NCBI RefSeq assembly: GCF_016429195.1
Contig: NZ_JAELUF010000001.1
Span: forward strand, 62,001-126,000
Direction: 5' to 3'
DNA length: 64,000 bases
Source: Brevundimonas sp. ASV9
GTDB lineage: Bacteria > Pseudomonadota > Alphaproteobacteria > Caulobacterales > Caulobacteraceae
How positions within the stretch are numbered: position 1 is the stretch's first letter; the number at the start of each line of letters is the position of its first letter. Under the pieces are notes generated by a model, which searched no databases, was not told the origin of the DNA, and saw only the letters and a list, made by a program, of their open reading frames with translations. Below, piece by piece: positions 8,967 to 17,769 of this stretch. Made by a program: the position numbers and the translations under genes.

Positions 8967-10658
8967 ATGTTTCTGTTCCGCCGCGCGATCCTCGCGTCGA
9001 CGCTTGTCCTTGCGTTCTGCGCCGCCACGACGGCCGCGACCGCCGAGACGCCCTACGGGTCAACCGCCGAGGCCGGAGCCGGGGCCGGTTCCGGACGTCC
9101 CACCGCGCTGAGTTCGGCCGACAGAATCTCCTACACCACCGCCTTCGACGCCCTGCGACGCGGCGACATCGAGACGGCCCGCACGGCGGCCCGTCAGGCG
9201 CAGGACCGCGTGCTGCTGGGTCAGGTCGAGTTCGAAAGCCTGTTCCATCCCGATCATGTCGCCACCTACGAAGAGCTGACGGCCTGGCTTGAGACCTATT
9301 CGGATCTGCCGTGCGCGGACCGGGTCTATACGCTGGCGCTGCGTCGTCGCCCCGACGGCGCGCCCGAGCCGGTGCGTCCCGGCGGCGTGCTGGGCCGCAC
9401 CTGGAACAGTCTGGTCAGCGCCGTGTCCGGCGACGGCGGCGTGACCGATCCGGCCAAGGCGGCGCGCGTCGCCTACAACAACGACGACCTGACCGGCGCC
9501 TCGGCCCTGGGGCGCCAGATCGGCGACTGGTGGACGGTCGGCCTGGCGGAATGGCGTCTGGGCCAGTTCCACGAATCCTTCGCCGCCTTCGAACGCGTCG
9601 CCAACGATCCGACCGAGGACGCCTGGGTCCGCGCCGGCGCCGCCTTCTGGACCGCGCGCGCCGCCGCCCAGTCGGGTCGTCAGGATCGCGTGACCGACTA
9701 TCTGCGCCTGTCGGCCCAGTGGCCGGCCACCTTCTATGGCCAGATCGCCCTGCGTCAGCTCGGAGAAGAGCCGACGATCGAGAACATGGGCCCTCGACCC
9801 TATGAAGCCGAGCCCCGCCTGCGCCGCGCCGCCTATGTGCCCCAGAGCGCCGCCGTCGAACCGACCGCTTTGGAAGCCTTCGTTCAGGCCGACGCCCGCG
9901 CCAAACGCACCGTCGCCTTCTATGAGGTCGGGCGCAACGCCGACGCCGAGACCGAGCTGCGGTCCGGCCTGCGCACCGCCGTCGGCGATGCGGCCAAGAT
10001 GTGGACAGCCCTGGCGCGCGCCATCCTGCCGGTCAACAACGGGGACGCCACCCGCATCGACGCGACCCGCTATCCGATGCCCGACCTGACGCCCGAAGGC
10101 GGCTTCGTCATCGAACGGGCGCTAGTCTACGCCCTGGCGCGCAAGGAAACCGACTTCAACCCCAACGCCCGCTCCAGCGTCGGCGCATATGGGCTGATGC
10201 AGGTCATGCCGACGACGGCGGCCGAAATGACCGGCGATCGCACCTTCGTCTCGGACCCGACCAAGCTGCTGGTTCCGGCGGTCAACATGCGTCTGGGCCA
10301 GGCCTATATCAACAAGATGCTGGCCCTTCCGGCTTTCCAGGGCGATCTGCTGCGGGCCGTGGCCTCCTACAACGCCGGTCCCGGACCGATGCTGGCGGCC
10401 GTCAGGAAGCTGGGCGCGGACGCCGATCCCCTGCTGCTGATCGAGACGATCGACGTGCCCCAGGCGCGCGACTACGTCGAAAAGGTCATGGCCAGCTACT
10501 GGATCTATCAGCGCTTGTTCGGCGGCCCGCTGAAGACGCTGGACGCCGTCGCGTCGGGGGCGCGCGCCGTGCCTATGGCGCTGGATTACGTGGCCCCGCC
10601 GCCGCAGGCCGAGCCGGTCCTGATCGCCGAGACTACCCCCATCGCCGGCGCGCGCTGA
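8967..10658 (+). CDS. Soluble lytic murein transglycosylase
   Basis: This 563-residue exported enzyme cleaves the MurNAc-GlcNAc bond of peptidoglycan with 1,6-anhydro formation. A signal peptide (MFLFRRAILASTLVLAFCA...) precedes a long alpha-superhelical region of the Slt70 U-domain type. The C-terminal SLT domain has the catalytic Glu (E394) in ARKETDFNPNARS, then GAYGLMQVMPTTA and the VASYNAGPGPM motif. The start at 8967 follows a GAGGGGG ribosome site and puts the signal peptide at the N-terminus; the frame is open further upstream without a comparable site. The protein ends with a Pro/Ala-rich tail. It is likely transcribed alone. Confidence 0.93.
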   Translation: MFLFRRAILASTLVLAFCAATTAATAETPYGSTAEAGAGAGSGRPTALSSADRISYTTAFDALRRGDIETARTAARQAQDRVLLGQVEFESLFHPDHVATYEELTAWLETYSDLPCADRVYTLALRRRPDGAPEPVRPGGVLGRTWNSLVSAVSGDGGVTDPAKAARVAYNNDDLTGASALGRQIGDWWTVGLAEWRLGQFHESFAAFERVANDPTEDAWVRAGAAFWTARAAAQSGRQDRVTDYLRLSAQWPATFYGQIALRQLGEEPTIENMGPRPYEAEPRLRRAAYVPQSAAVEPTALEAFVQADARAKRTVAFYEVGRNADAETELRSGLRTAVGDAAKMWTALARAILPVNNGDATRIDATRYPMPDLTPEGGFVIERALVYALARKETDFNPNARSSVGAYGLMQVMPTTAAEMTGDRTFVSDPTKLLVPAVNMRLGQAYINKMLALPAFQGDLLRAVASYNAGPGPMLAAVRKLGADADPLLLIETIDVPQARDYVEKVMASYWIYQRLFGGPLKTLDAVASGARAVPMALDYVAPPPQAEPVLIAETTPIAGAR

Positions 10659-10662
10659 CCTC

Positions 10663-10794
10663 TTAGAAGACCGCGAACAGCAGGCTGGCCCAAAACGCCG
10701 CCCCGACCAAGGCCGCAAGCCCATAGGCCATGACCGGATTGAGGCCGCGCGCAGCGGCTTGGGTCGGAGGGCTGGGCAGGATCGGGCTCGTCAT
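10663..10794 (-). CDS. 43-residue single-pass membrane peptide
   Basis: This is a short ORF of 43 codons starting at an ATG at 10794. After a Pro/Thr/Arg-containing N-terminus it has one hydrophobic helix (residues 21-43, from VMAYGLAALVGAAFW to the end), so a small inner-membrane protein is likely. The stop lies only 5 bases from the convergent lytic transglycosylase stop. I recognise no named family. Support is the clean hydrophobic helix, the position filling an otherwise empty gap, and codon use like its neighbours. Function unknown. Confidence 0.6.
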   Translation of the reverse strand: MTSPILPSPPTQAAARGLNPVMAYGLAALVGAAFWASLLFAVF

Positions 10795-10829
10795 GCCCAT
10801 ACAGATAACAGCGCTCACTTAACGCTGCG

Positions 10830-11498
10830 TCAGCCGGGATGGTTGTCGTGCGTTAAGCCCAGCGCGTCGGCTTCCCACTCCCGGAAGTGGGGATGGGCCA
10901 GCAGGGTCTCGGCATAGGCCCGGGCCGGGCCGTCGTCTCCATGGGCTGAGAGGTCAAGCTGGAAATGGCGGATGCGGGCGGCGACCGGCGTGAAGAAGGC
11001 GTCCGGCACGGACCAGTCGCCGAACAGATACGGCCCGCCTGCGCCAAACCGCTCACGCAGGCTCCGCCACAGTTCGACGATGCGGCGCAGATCCTTGGCC
11101 AGTCCCGGATGGTCCGGCGCGGATGCGCGACTGGGGCCGACCATCCAGTGATCCGGGCCGGTCGAACAGGCCGTGCGCAAGGCGGTGAAGCCGCCGTGCA
11201 TCTCGCACGCCGCCGAACGCGCCAGCCAGCGCGCATGGGCGTCCGACGGCCAGAGGCGGGCTTGCGGATAGCGTTCCGCCGCCCAGACGGCGATGGCCAT
11301 CGAATCCCAGATCACCTCGCCTTCGACCTTCAACACCGGGACGAGACCGGACGGCGAATGCTCGCGGATGCGCTGATCGGTGTCGGGCTGGTTCAGCGGC
11401 ACGAGGATTTCGTCAAAGGTGGCACCGCAATGTTTCAGCACCAGCCACGGCCGCAGCGACCACGTCGAATAGGCCTTGTCGCCGATCACCAGTTCCAT
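10830..11498 (-). CDS. Glutathione S-transferase family protein
   Basis: This cytosolic GST-fold protein of 222 residues has an N-terminal thioredoxin-like domain: MELVIGDKAYSTWSLRPWLVLKH at the start, SGLVPVLKVEGEVIWDSMAI with the cis-Pro and the glutathione-binding acidic/Ser pair. A helical C-terminal domain follows. The KAYSTWSLRPW N-terminus resembles GSTs with a catalytic Ser rather than Tyr. The ATG at 11498 sits 7 bases after AGGAG; a GTG immediately upstream is possible. It lies downstream of the guanidinium exporter on the same strand with a 22-base gap, so co-transcription is plausible. Substrate unknown. Confidence 0.88.
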   Translation of the reverse strand: MELVIGDKAYSTWSLRPWLVLKHCGATFDEILVPLNQPDTDQRIREHSPSGLVPVLKVEGEVIWDSMAIAVWAAERYPQARLWPSDAHARWLARSAACEMHGGFTALRTACSTGPDHWMVGPSRASAPDHPGLAKDLRRIVELWRSLRERFGAGGPYLFGDWSVPDAFFTPVAARIRHFQLDLSAHGDDGPARAYAETLLAHPHFREWEADALGLTHDNHPG

Positions 11499-11520
11499 CA
11501 CGCGTCTCCTGTCGCCGCCA

Positions 11521-11841
11521 TCAATGGCTCGCCGCCAGCTTCAGCACAACCAGGCCCGATGCGACCAGGACGACGCCCGCGATCCTGAGCGGCGTCAGCG
11601 GCTCGCCCAGAAAGACCGCGCCCGCCACAAAGGCGCCGACTGCGCCGATGCCGGTCCAGATGGCGTAGGCCGTGCCCAGCGGCAGGGTCTTCATCGCCAG
11701 CGACAGCAGACCGAACGAACCGATCATGAAGACGATCATGCCCACGGTCGGCCACGGTCGCGTGAAGCCGGCCGACGCCTTCATCAGAAACGCCCAGACG
11801 ACTTCGAGCAGGCCGGCGAAAACAAGGAATACCCAGGCCAT
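11521..11841 (-). CDS. gdx: Guanidinium exporter, small multidrug resistance family
   Basis: This four-helix inner-membrane proton antiporter of the SMR family has 106 residues. It shows the Gdx/SugE subtype signature rather than the EmrE one: an essential Glu at position 13 (LLEVVWAFLMK), the segment ASAGFTRPWP, and KTLPLGTAYAIWTGIGAVGA. This subtype exports guanidinium. The start at 11841 is set by AGGGAG 6 bases upstream and by a guanidine-II riboswitch just before it; an upstream in-frame extension would translate through the riboswitch. The riboswitch independently supports the substrate. It was formerly annotated sugE. Confidence 0.95.
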   Translation of the reverse strand: MAWVFLVFAGLLEVVWAFLMKASAGFTRPWPTVGMIVFMIGSFGLLSLAMKTLPLGTAYAIWTGIGAVGAFVAGAVFLGEPLTPLRIAGVVLVASGLVVLKLAASH

Positions 11842-11862
11842 GACATTCTCCCTGCATGGCGT

Positions 11863-11906
11863 CGGGTCGTCCCGGCGTTGGTCCCATGTGGGGGAGGTCG
11901 TCCTCC
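11863..11906 (-). promoter_or_regulatory. Guanidine-II (mini-ykkC) riboswitch
   Basis: On the minus strand there are two small hairpins, each with an ACGA loop: GGAGG-ACGA-CCTCC (11893-11906) and CGGG-ACGA-CCCG (11863-11874), joined by an 18-base linker. Paired stem-loops with ACGR loops are the defining feature of the guanidine-II class, which binds one guanidinium per loop. The second hairpin ends 8-10 bases before the AGGGAG ribosome site of the Gdx exporter, so ligand binding most likely controls translation initiation. Sequence, spacing and the downstream gene all agree. Confidence 0.92.
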
Positions 11907-12003
11907 TGAAAGCGCGCTGAATCTGGGACAACGGCCGGCAAAGTCAACCGCGCCGTCCCGCAAACCTTGACTCCACGCCCCCCACGACCGACACGACCCG
12001 CCC

Positions 12004-13302
12004 ATGATCACGCGCTACTCCCGCCCCGTCGCCGCCGCCATCTGGTCCCAGGAAACCAAGTACAAGATCTGGTTCGAGATCGAGGCCCACGCCGCCACGA
12101 AGATGGCCGAGTTGGGCGTGATCCCCAAGGAATCGGCCGACGCCATCTGGGCCAAGGGCAAGGATGCGAACTTCGACGCCGATCGCATCGACGAGATCGA
12201 ACGCACCACCAAACACGACGTCATCGCCTTCCTGACGCACGTCGCCGAGATCGTCGGCGAAGAAGCCCGTTTCCTGCACCAGGGCATGACTTCCTCGGAT
12301 GTGCTGGACACCTGTTTCGCGGTTCAGCTGGCGCGCTCGTCGGACCTGCTGATCGAAGGCGTCGATCGGGTTCTGGCCGCGCTGGAGACACGCGCCAAGG
12401 AGCATAAATACACCCCGACCGTGGGCCGTTCGCACGGCATCCACGCCGAGCCCGTCACCTTCGGCCTGAAGCTGGCCGGCTATCACGCCGAGTTCCAGCG
12501 CGCCAAACGCCGCCTGATCACCGCCAAGGAAGAGATCGCCACCTGCGCCATTTCGGGCGCCGTCGGCACGTTCGCCAATGTCGACCCGGCCGTCGAGCAA
12601 TATGTCGCCGACCAGATGGGCCTCACCGTCGAACCCGTCTCGACCCAGGTCATTCCGCGCGACCGCCACGCCGCCTTCTTCGCCGCCCTGGGCGTCGTCG
12701 CCAGTTCGGTCGAACGTCTCGCCGTCGAGATCCGCCACCTGCAACGCACCGAAGTCCTCGAAGCCGAGGAGTTCTTCGACAAGGGTCAAAAGGGCTCGTC
12801 GGCCATGCCGCACAAGCGCAACCCGATCCTGACGGAGAATCTGACCGGCCTGGCCCGTCTGGTCCGCTCGGCCGTGACGCCCGCCATGGAGAACGTGGCC
12901 CTGTGGCATGAGCGGGATATCAGCCACTCCTCGGTCGAACGCGGCATCGGCCCGGACGCCACCATCCATCTGGACTTCGCCTTGCACCGTCTGGCCAATG
13001 TGGTCGAGCGGCTGAACGTCTACCCAGAGAATATGCAGAAGAACATCGACCGCCTGGGCGGTCTGGTGCACTCGCAGCGGGTGATGCTGGCCCTGACCCA
13101 GGCCGGCGTGTCGCGCGAAGACGCCTATGCCGCCGTTCAGGAAAACGCCATGAAGGTCTGGCGCGGCGAAGGCGCCTTCCTGGATTTCCTGAAGGCCGAC
13201 GACCGCGTCACCCTGCCCGCCGACCAGCTCGAAGCCCTGTTCGACCTCGGCTACCACACCAAGAACGTGGACGTGGTGTTCAAGCGGGTGTTCGGAGACT
13301 GA
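12004..13302 (+). CDS. purB: Adenylosuccinate lyase
   Basis: This enzyme acts twice in purine synthesis: it splits SAICAR to AICAR, and adenylosuccinate to AMP, releasing fumarate each time. It has 432 residues, the typical length of the short bacterial form. The fumarase/lyase superfamily signature [11 protein letters not shown] carries the catalytic serine (S265/S266), and other expected blocks are [14 protein letters not shown] and [11 protein letters not shown]. It is divergent from the Gdx exporter. It is the first of six purine genes in the window and is followed by an unrelated 2OG oxygenase after 4 bases. Confidence 0.96.
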   Translation: MITRYSRPVAAAIWSQETKYKIWFEIEAHAATKMAELGVIPKESADAIWAKGKDANFDADRIDEIERTTKHDVIAFLTHVAEIVGEEARFLHQGMTSSDVLDTCFAVQLARSSDLLIEGVDRVLAALETRAKEHKYTPTVGRSHGIHAEPVTFGLKLAGYHAEFQRAKRRLITAKEEIATCAISGAVGTFANVDPAVEQYVADQMGLTVEPVSTQVIPRDRHAAFFAALGVVASSVERLAVEIRHLQRTEVLEAEEFFDKGQKGSSAMPHKRNPILTENLTGLARLVRSAVTPAMENVALWHERDISHSSVERGIGPDATIHLDFALHRLANVVERLNVYPENMQKNIDRLGGLVHSQRVMLALTQAGVSREDAYAAVQENAMKVWRGEGAFLDFLKADDRVTLPADQLEALFDLGYHTKNVDVVFKRVFGD

Positions 13303-13306
13303 CGTC

Positions 13307-14038
13307 ATGAGCGAGCGCACGATCCGGCTCAATCCCCGGCTCGATCCCCGCGACTATGCGGCGGCCTATGCGCGCGACGGCATGGTGCAGGTGCCCGATC
13401 TGCTGGATGAGGTCAGCGCCGAATGGTTGGAGCTTGCGCTCGAACACGACACGGCTTGGCATCTGTCCTTGAAGACGCCGGAAGGCGGCAAGCTGCTGTC
13501 GCCGCAAGACATGCAGGCCATGGGCAGAGATGCTATCGGCGCCCAGATGCAGCGCGCGCTGGGGGAGGGTCGCGACGGTTTCTCCTTCATCTATCTGGCT
13601 TATCCGATCATCACGACCTTGCTCACCGGCAAGGACGAGGGCCATGCGACGCACGCCCTGGTGCAGTTCTTCAACGACACGCCCTTCACCACATTCGCCA
13701 AGGCGGTGACCGGCGAAGCCAGCGTGACCAAGATCGACGCGCAAGCCACCTGGTTCCGGCCCGGCGACTTCCTGACCCAGCACGACGACACGGGCGTGGG
13801 CGAGCGACGGGCGGCCTATACGCTGGGTCTGTCGCGCGATTGGCGGCCAGATTGGGGCGGCCAGTTGCTGTTTCACGACGCCAACGGCGATATCGAGCGC
13901 GGGTTCAAGCCGGGCTTCAACGTCTGGACGGTGTTCAAGACGCCCCGCCAGCACTCCGTCGCGCCGGTCGCCGCCTACGCCGGCGGCAAGCGCCGCTCGA
14001 TCACTGGCTGGCTGCGCGACGACCCGCCGGTCAAGTGA
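13307..14038 (+). CDS. 2-oxoglutarate/Fe(II)-dependent oxygenase, Tpa1/OGFOD1-like
   Basis: This 243-residue double-stranded beta-helix dioxygenase has the iron ligands H159-x-D161 (in QHDDTG) and H216 (in RQHSVAPV), and R229 or R230 in GKRRSITGW as the likely 2-oxoglutarate anchor. The order of motifs, with GGQLLFHDANG and FNVWTVF between them, resembles the prolyl-hydroxylase branch (PF13640/PF13661) including ribosomal-protein hydroxylases. The substrate is not shown. Its stop overlaps the GTG start of the deoxyinosine glycosylase gene (GTGA), so the two are translationally coupled, and it starts 4 bases after purB. Confidence 0.85.
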   Translation: MSERTIRLNPRLDPRDYAAAYARDGMVQVPDLLDEVSAEWLELALEHDTAWHLSLKTPEGGKLLSPQDMQAMGRDAIGAQMQRALGEGRDGFSFIYLAYPIITTLLTGKDEGHATHALVQFFNDTPFTTFAKAVTGEASVTKIDAQATWFRPGDFLTQHDDTGVGERRAAYTLGLSRDWRPDWGGQLLFHDANGDIERGFKPGFNVWTVFKTPRQHSVAPVAAYAGGKRRSITGWLRDDPPVK

Positions 14039-14568
14039 CGGATCACACGGGCGATCGCAGGCTGGGGTTCGCACCCGTCGTCGATACGGAAACCCGATTG
14101 TTGATCCTGGGCAGTTTGCCCGGCGACGCCTCGTTGAGGGCGGCGCAGTACTACGCCCATCCGCGCAACGCCTTTTGGCCCCTGATCGGCGGTGTGTTGG
14201 GCGAGGACCTTGTAACCCTTCGCTATGAGCAGCGGCTGGACCGATTGAAGGCGCGCGGCGTGGGGCTGTGGGATGTGATTGCGTCGGCGGAAAGGTCGGG
14301 CAGTCTGGATGCCGCGATCCGCTCGCCGGAGGCGGCTGATCTGCGCGGCCTGATCGGCAGCTTGCCGCGGCTGAGAGCGGTCGCCTTCAACGGCAAGCTG
14401 GCGGCCAAGTTGGGACGGCGCATTATCGGCGACGTCGCAGGGGTTGGCCTTATCGACCTGCCTTCATCCAGCCCGGCTCATGCCATTCCACTGGCAGGCA
14501 AGGCGAACATCTGGAATTCGTTGACTGATCTGATCGAACGACAGGTCTCTTGCTGCAAAGCAGCATAG
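14035..14568 (+). CDS. DNA-deoxyinosine glycosylase (UDG superfamily, family 6 type)
   Basis: This 177-residue member of the UDG superfamily matches the hypoxanthine-DNA glycosylase group. It contains LLILGSLPGDASL near residue 22, then AQYYAHPRNAFWPLIGG (motif A region), GVGLWDVIASAERSGSLD, VAFNGKLAAKL and the C-terminal LPSSSPAHA (motif B). It likely removes deaminated adenine (deoxyinosine) from DNA. The start is the GTG at 14035, inside the stop of the oxygenase; the frame is open upstream but only as an overlap with that gene. With the family-4 UDG at 8070 it gives the window two different deamination-repair enzymes. Confidence 0.85.
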   Translation: MTDHTGDRRLGFAPVVDTETRLLILGSLPGDASLRAAQYYAHPRNAFWPLIGGVLGEDLVTLRYEQRLDRLKARGVGLWDVIASAERSGSLDAAIRSPEAADLRGLIGSLPRLRAVAFNGKLAAKLGRRIIGDVAGVGLIDLPSSSPAHAIPLAGKANIWNSLTDLIERQVSCCKAA

Positions 14569-14692
14569 AAGTGCGCGCGAAAACTGAATGGTGAAGCTGC
14601 GATGTCTTGTCGCGCGGCATGCATCCATTGTGCGTTGTCGCGCGTAACGTTCCCGTTACCGCCTTGAGAGCGGCCCAAAGGGAACGAAACAC

Positions 14693-15325
14693 ATGACCAA
14701 ACTTCGCAATCTTATGCTCGTCGCCGTGTCCGGCGGCGCGCTGATGGCGCTCGGCGCCTGCGGCAACAACGAGCCGGCCGCCACGACGCCGGCGGAATCG
14801 ACTGCCATGGCCCCGGCCGACGGCGCCGCCATGGCCCCCGCGACCGACCCGATGGTGGGCGGCGCGGCCATGAGCCCGAACGAGACGATCGTCGCCAACG
14901 CCTCCAAGGCCTCCAACCTGACCACCCTGGTCGCCGCCGTGAAGGCCGCCGGCCTGGTCGACACCCTGCAAGGCGCAGGTCCGTTCACGGTCTTCGCCCC
15001 TGACAACGCCGCCTTCGACAAGATCCCCGAGGCGACGCGCACCAGCCTGATGCAGCCGGCGATGAAGGCTGATCTGACCAAGATCCTGACCTACCATGTG
15101 GTCGCCGGTCGCCTGACGGCCGCCGATATCGCAGCCCAGGCCGAGGCCAACGGCGGCACCGCCACGCTGAAGACGGTTCAGGGTGAAGAACTGAAGGTTT
15201 CGGCCGGCCCGAACAACACCTGGGTCATCACCGACGCCAAGGGCGGCAAGTCCACGATCACCCAGGCCGACGTGGGCCAATCGAACGGCGTCGTCCACGT
15301 CGTCGACACGGTTCTGATGCCGTAA
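14693..15325 (+). CDS. FAS1-domain lipoprotein
   Basis: This 210-residue protein has a signal peptide ending in a lipobox (LMALGAC, lipidated C23). A linker rich in Ala/Met/Pro with repeated AMAP motifs is followed by a single fasciclin domain over about residues 63-208. The domain has FTVFAPDNAAFDKIP, the Tyr-His of ILTYHVVAG, and the C-terminal NGVVHVVDTVLMP. It is predicted to be membrane-anchored in the periplasm or on the outer membrane, with an adhesive or matrix role known for the domain but not shown here. It is preceded by a good AGGGAACG region and followed by a strong inverted repeat. Confidence 0.92.
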   Translation: MTKLRNLMLVAVSGGALMALGACGNNEPAATTPAESTAMAPADGAAMAPATDPMVGGAAMSPNETIVANASKASNLTTLVAAVKAAGLVDTLQGAGPFTVFAPDNAAFDKIPEATRTSLMQPAMKADLTKILTYHVVAGRLTAADIAAQAEANGGTATLKTVQGEELKVSAGPNNTWVITDAKGGKSTITQADVGQSNGVVHVVDTVLMP

Positions 15326-15329
15326 AAAT

Positions 15330-15364
15330 ATTTGGTTTCAGGGCGGCGACGCCTGAAACCAAAT
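15330..15364. repeat. Perfect 13-bp inverted repeat after the FAS1 lipoprotein gene
   Basis: The arms ATTTGGTTTCAGG and CCTGAAACCAAAT are perfectly complementary with a 9-base spacer, starting 5 bases after the FAS1 lipoprotein stop. On the plus strand no T-run follows; on the minus strand ATTTTTA follows. It may act as a transcription end or mRNA-stabilising hairpin. The stem is A+T-richer than other hairpins here. Confidence 0.7.
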
Positions 15365-15437
15365 CTCGGCCCTGGTGTTCTTCAGGAGCGCGAGACGCAC
15401 AGTACGCCGGGTGAGACATCCCCCCAACGTCCCCGGC

Positions 15438-15478
15438 AAGAAGAAAGGGCCGCACTTTCCCCCGGGTGCGGCCCTTTC
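15438..15478 (-). terminator. Terminator of the DUF1476 gene
   Basis: A perfect 13-bp stem (GAAAGGGCCGCAC against its complement) with a 10-base loop lies 33 bases beyond the DUF1476 stop. Read on the minus strand, the stem is followed by TTCTT. The stem is symmetrical enough to work in both directions. Confidence 0.75.
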
Positions 15479-15510
15479 GAATTCTCAGATCAGTCCAAAG
15501 ACCGAAGCGA

Positions 15511-15834
15511 TTACTCGCCGGCGCGAATCTGCTCACGAGCGATCGAGGCCAGTTCGTCTATCTTGGAGCGAATCTCGCCCTCCGACACCGACAGGCCCGA
15601 GGCCTTGAAGTCGCCGGCGACCTTGCGGAACACGTCCTCGTCTCCCGGCTGCTCGAAATCGGCGCGCACCACGGCGGCGGCGTACTGGTCCGCGCTTTCG
15701 CTCGACAGGCCCATCTTTTCCGCAGCCCAAAGGCCCAGCATCCGGTTGCGCCGGGCGATGGCCTTGAACTCCTGCTCCTGATCGAGGGCGTATTTGGCTT
15801 CGAAGGCCTTTTCCCGATCGTCGAAGGTCGTCAT
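15511..15834 (-). CDS. DUF1476 protein, F1-ATPase zeta-type inhibitor
   Basis: This 107-residue, mostly alpha-helical cytosolic protein belongs to the DUF1476 family, whose studied members in Alphaproteobacteria are the zeta subunit that inhibits F1Fo-ATP synthase. Diagnostic segments are TTFDDREKAFEAKYALDQE at the N-terminus, FKAIARRNRMLGLWAAEKMG and ADFEQPGDEDVFRKVAGD. The start at 15834 gives the conserved N-terminal inhibitory-type segment. Not all family members inhibit strongly, so the function is inferred from homology. No ATP synthase genes are nearby. It is divergent from purC. Confidence 0.92.
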   Translation of the reverse strand: MTTFDDREKAFEAKYALDQEQEFKAIARRNRMLGLWAAEKMGLSSESADQYAAAVVRADFEQPGDEDVFRKVAGDFKASGLSVSEGEIRSKIDELASIAREQIRAGE

Positions 15835-16123
15835 TTCGCTCAGCAAAGCTCCGTCCACCCCGCTAACGTCGGGGCAAGCGCCGTCTATAGACCGCCCGCC
15901 CGCGAACGCAACCTGACTTCCGTCGCATGGACATCCTGTCCCCAATGATTGCAGCGCCGGCCATCCTCATTTGTATCGAGGGCCGCCTTCGGCTAAGGAG
16001 ACCCCGAACGAGATTGACTGCCCGAACGATTCCGAAACGCGCCGCCAGGACCGGGTCTTCCCCCTCCACATATGGCCGCGCGATTTTTGTTTCTGGAGGG
16101 CGCCCGTAAGCCGGGACCGGACC

Positions 16124-16881
<758 letters not shown>

Positions 16882-16882
<1 letters not shown>

Positions 16883-17133
16883 TGGCCCCAACCGCTTCAA
16901 GCAAGGTCAAGGTTCACGTCTTCCTCAAGCCCGGCGTCCTGGATGTTCAGGGCAAGGCCGTCGAAGGCGCCCTGCAGGGTCTGGGTTGGTCGGGCGTCTC
17001 TAACGCCCGCGTCGGCAAGCTGATCGAGTTCGACCTCGCCGGCGCCGAAGACCCGCAAGGCGAAGCCAAGAAAATGTGCGAGCAGCTGCTCGCCAATACG
17101 GTGATCGAAAGCTACCGCATCGAGGTGGCGTAA
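16882..17133 (+). CDS. purS: Phosphoribosylformylglycinamidine synthase subunit PurS
   Basis: This 83-residue subunit bridges the PurQ glutaminase and the PurL synthase to form FGAM synthetase. The sequence KVHVFLKPGVLDVQGKAVEG, GVSNARVGKLIEFDL and the C-terminal NTVIESYRIEV are typical of PurS dimers. It overlaps the purC stop by one base. PurQ and PurL are encoded about 1.9 and 6 kb downstream on the same strand, with unrelated genes between. Confidence 0.96.
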
Positions 17134-17229
17134 ACTCTGCTGTCTCCTTTCCCATGTCGCGGGAAGGAGACGGTTGCATCCTTCGGCATCGACGCCAGTT
17201 TAGCAGACGGCTTGATTGACGGAGCGCCC

Positions 17230-17709
17230 ATGACCTTCACCCTCACCTCCACCGACATCCAAGACGGCGGCGTGCTGCCGGACGCCCAGGTGCACGCCAA
17301 GGGCAACCAATCGCCCCAACTGTCATGGTCCGGCGCGCCGGAGGGGACCAAGAGCTATGCGATCACCTGCTTTGATCCCGATGCGCCGACCGGCTCGGGC
17401 TTCTGGCACTGGACGGTGGCCAATATTCCGGCGGATGTGACCGAGTTGCCGTCCGGCGCCGGTTCGCCGGGCGGGCATCTGCCCCACAGCGCCATCCAGG
17501 GCCGCACCGACTACGGTCAGCCCGGTTTCGGCGGCGCCGCCCCGCCCCCCGGCCATGGCCCGCACCGTTACATCTTCACCGTCTTTGCGGTGGATGTCGA
17601 AAGCCTGGACGTCACGGCCGACAATTCCGGCGCCGTGTTCGGCTTCAACCTGCATTTCCACACCCTGGCCAAGGCGTCGATCACGGCGACCTACGAAAAC
17701 AAAGCGTGA
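17230..17709 (+). CDS. YbhB/YbcL family PEBP-like protein
   Basis: This 159-residue protein of the phosphatidylethanolamine-binding (Raf kinase inhibitor-like) fold has the ligand-pocket motifs SPQLSWSGAPEGTKSYAITCFDPDAPTGSG (split across residues 30-58), FWHWTVANIP and GPHRYIFTVFAVD. No signal peptide is seen, so it is probably cytosolic. Bacterial YbhB proteins have no well-established function. The ATG at 17230 has GGAG six bases upstream. It sits between purS and an MFS transporter and may be read through from purC-purS, but no functional link to purine synthesis is evident. Confidence 0.92.
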   Translation: MTFTLTSTDIQDGGVLPDAQVHAKGNQSPQLSWSGAPEGTKSYAITCFDPDAPTGSGFWHWTVANIPADVTELPSGAGSPGGHLPHSAIQGRTDYGQPGFGGAAPPPGHGPHRYIFTVFAVDVESLDVTADNSGAVFGFNLHFHTLAKASITATYENKA

Positions 17710-17769
17710 TCGGCGCCGGGCGGTGTCGCCCTTGTGGCGTCATGAACGCTGATTAGTTTGCAGCGCAAC

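Noticed and set aside
11498-11947. Minus-strand frame through the guanidine-II riboswitch and Gdx region
   Set aside because: It runs out of frame across Gdx, whose membrane-helix product and riboswitch are clear.
15927-16109. 60-codon frame in the purC leader
   Set aside because: No ribosome site and no family; an Arg-rich product suggests non-coding DNA between divergent genes.
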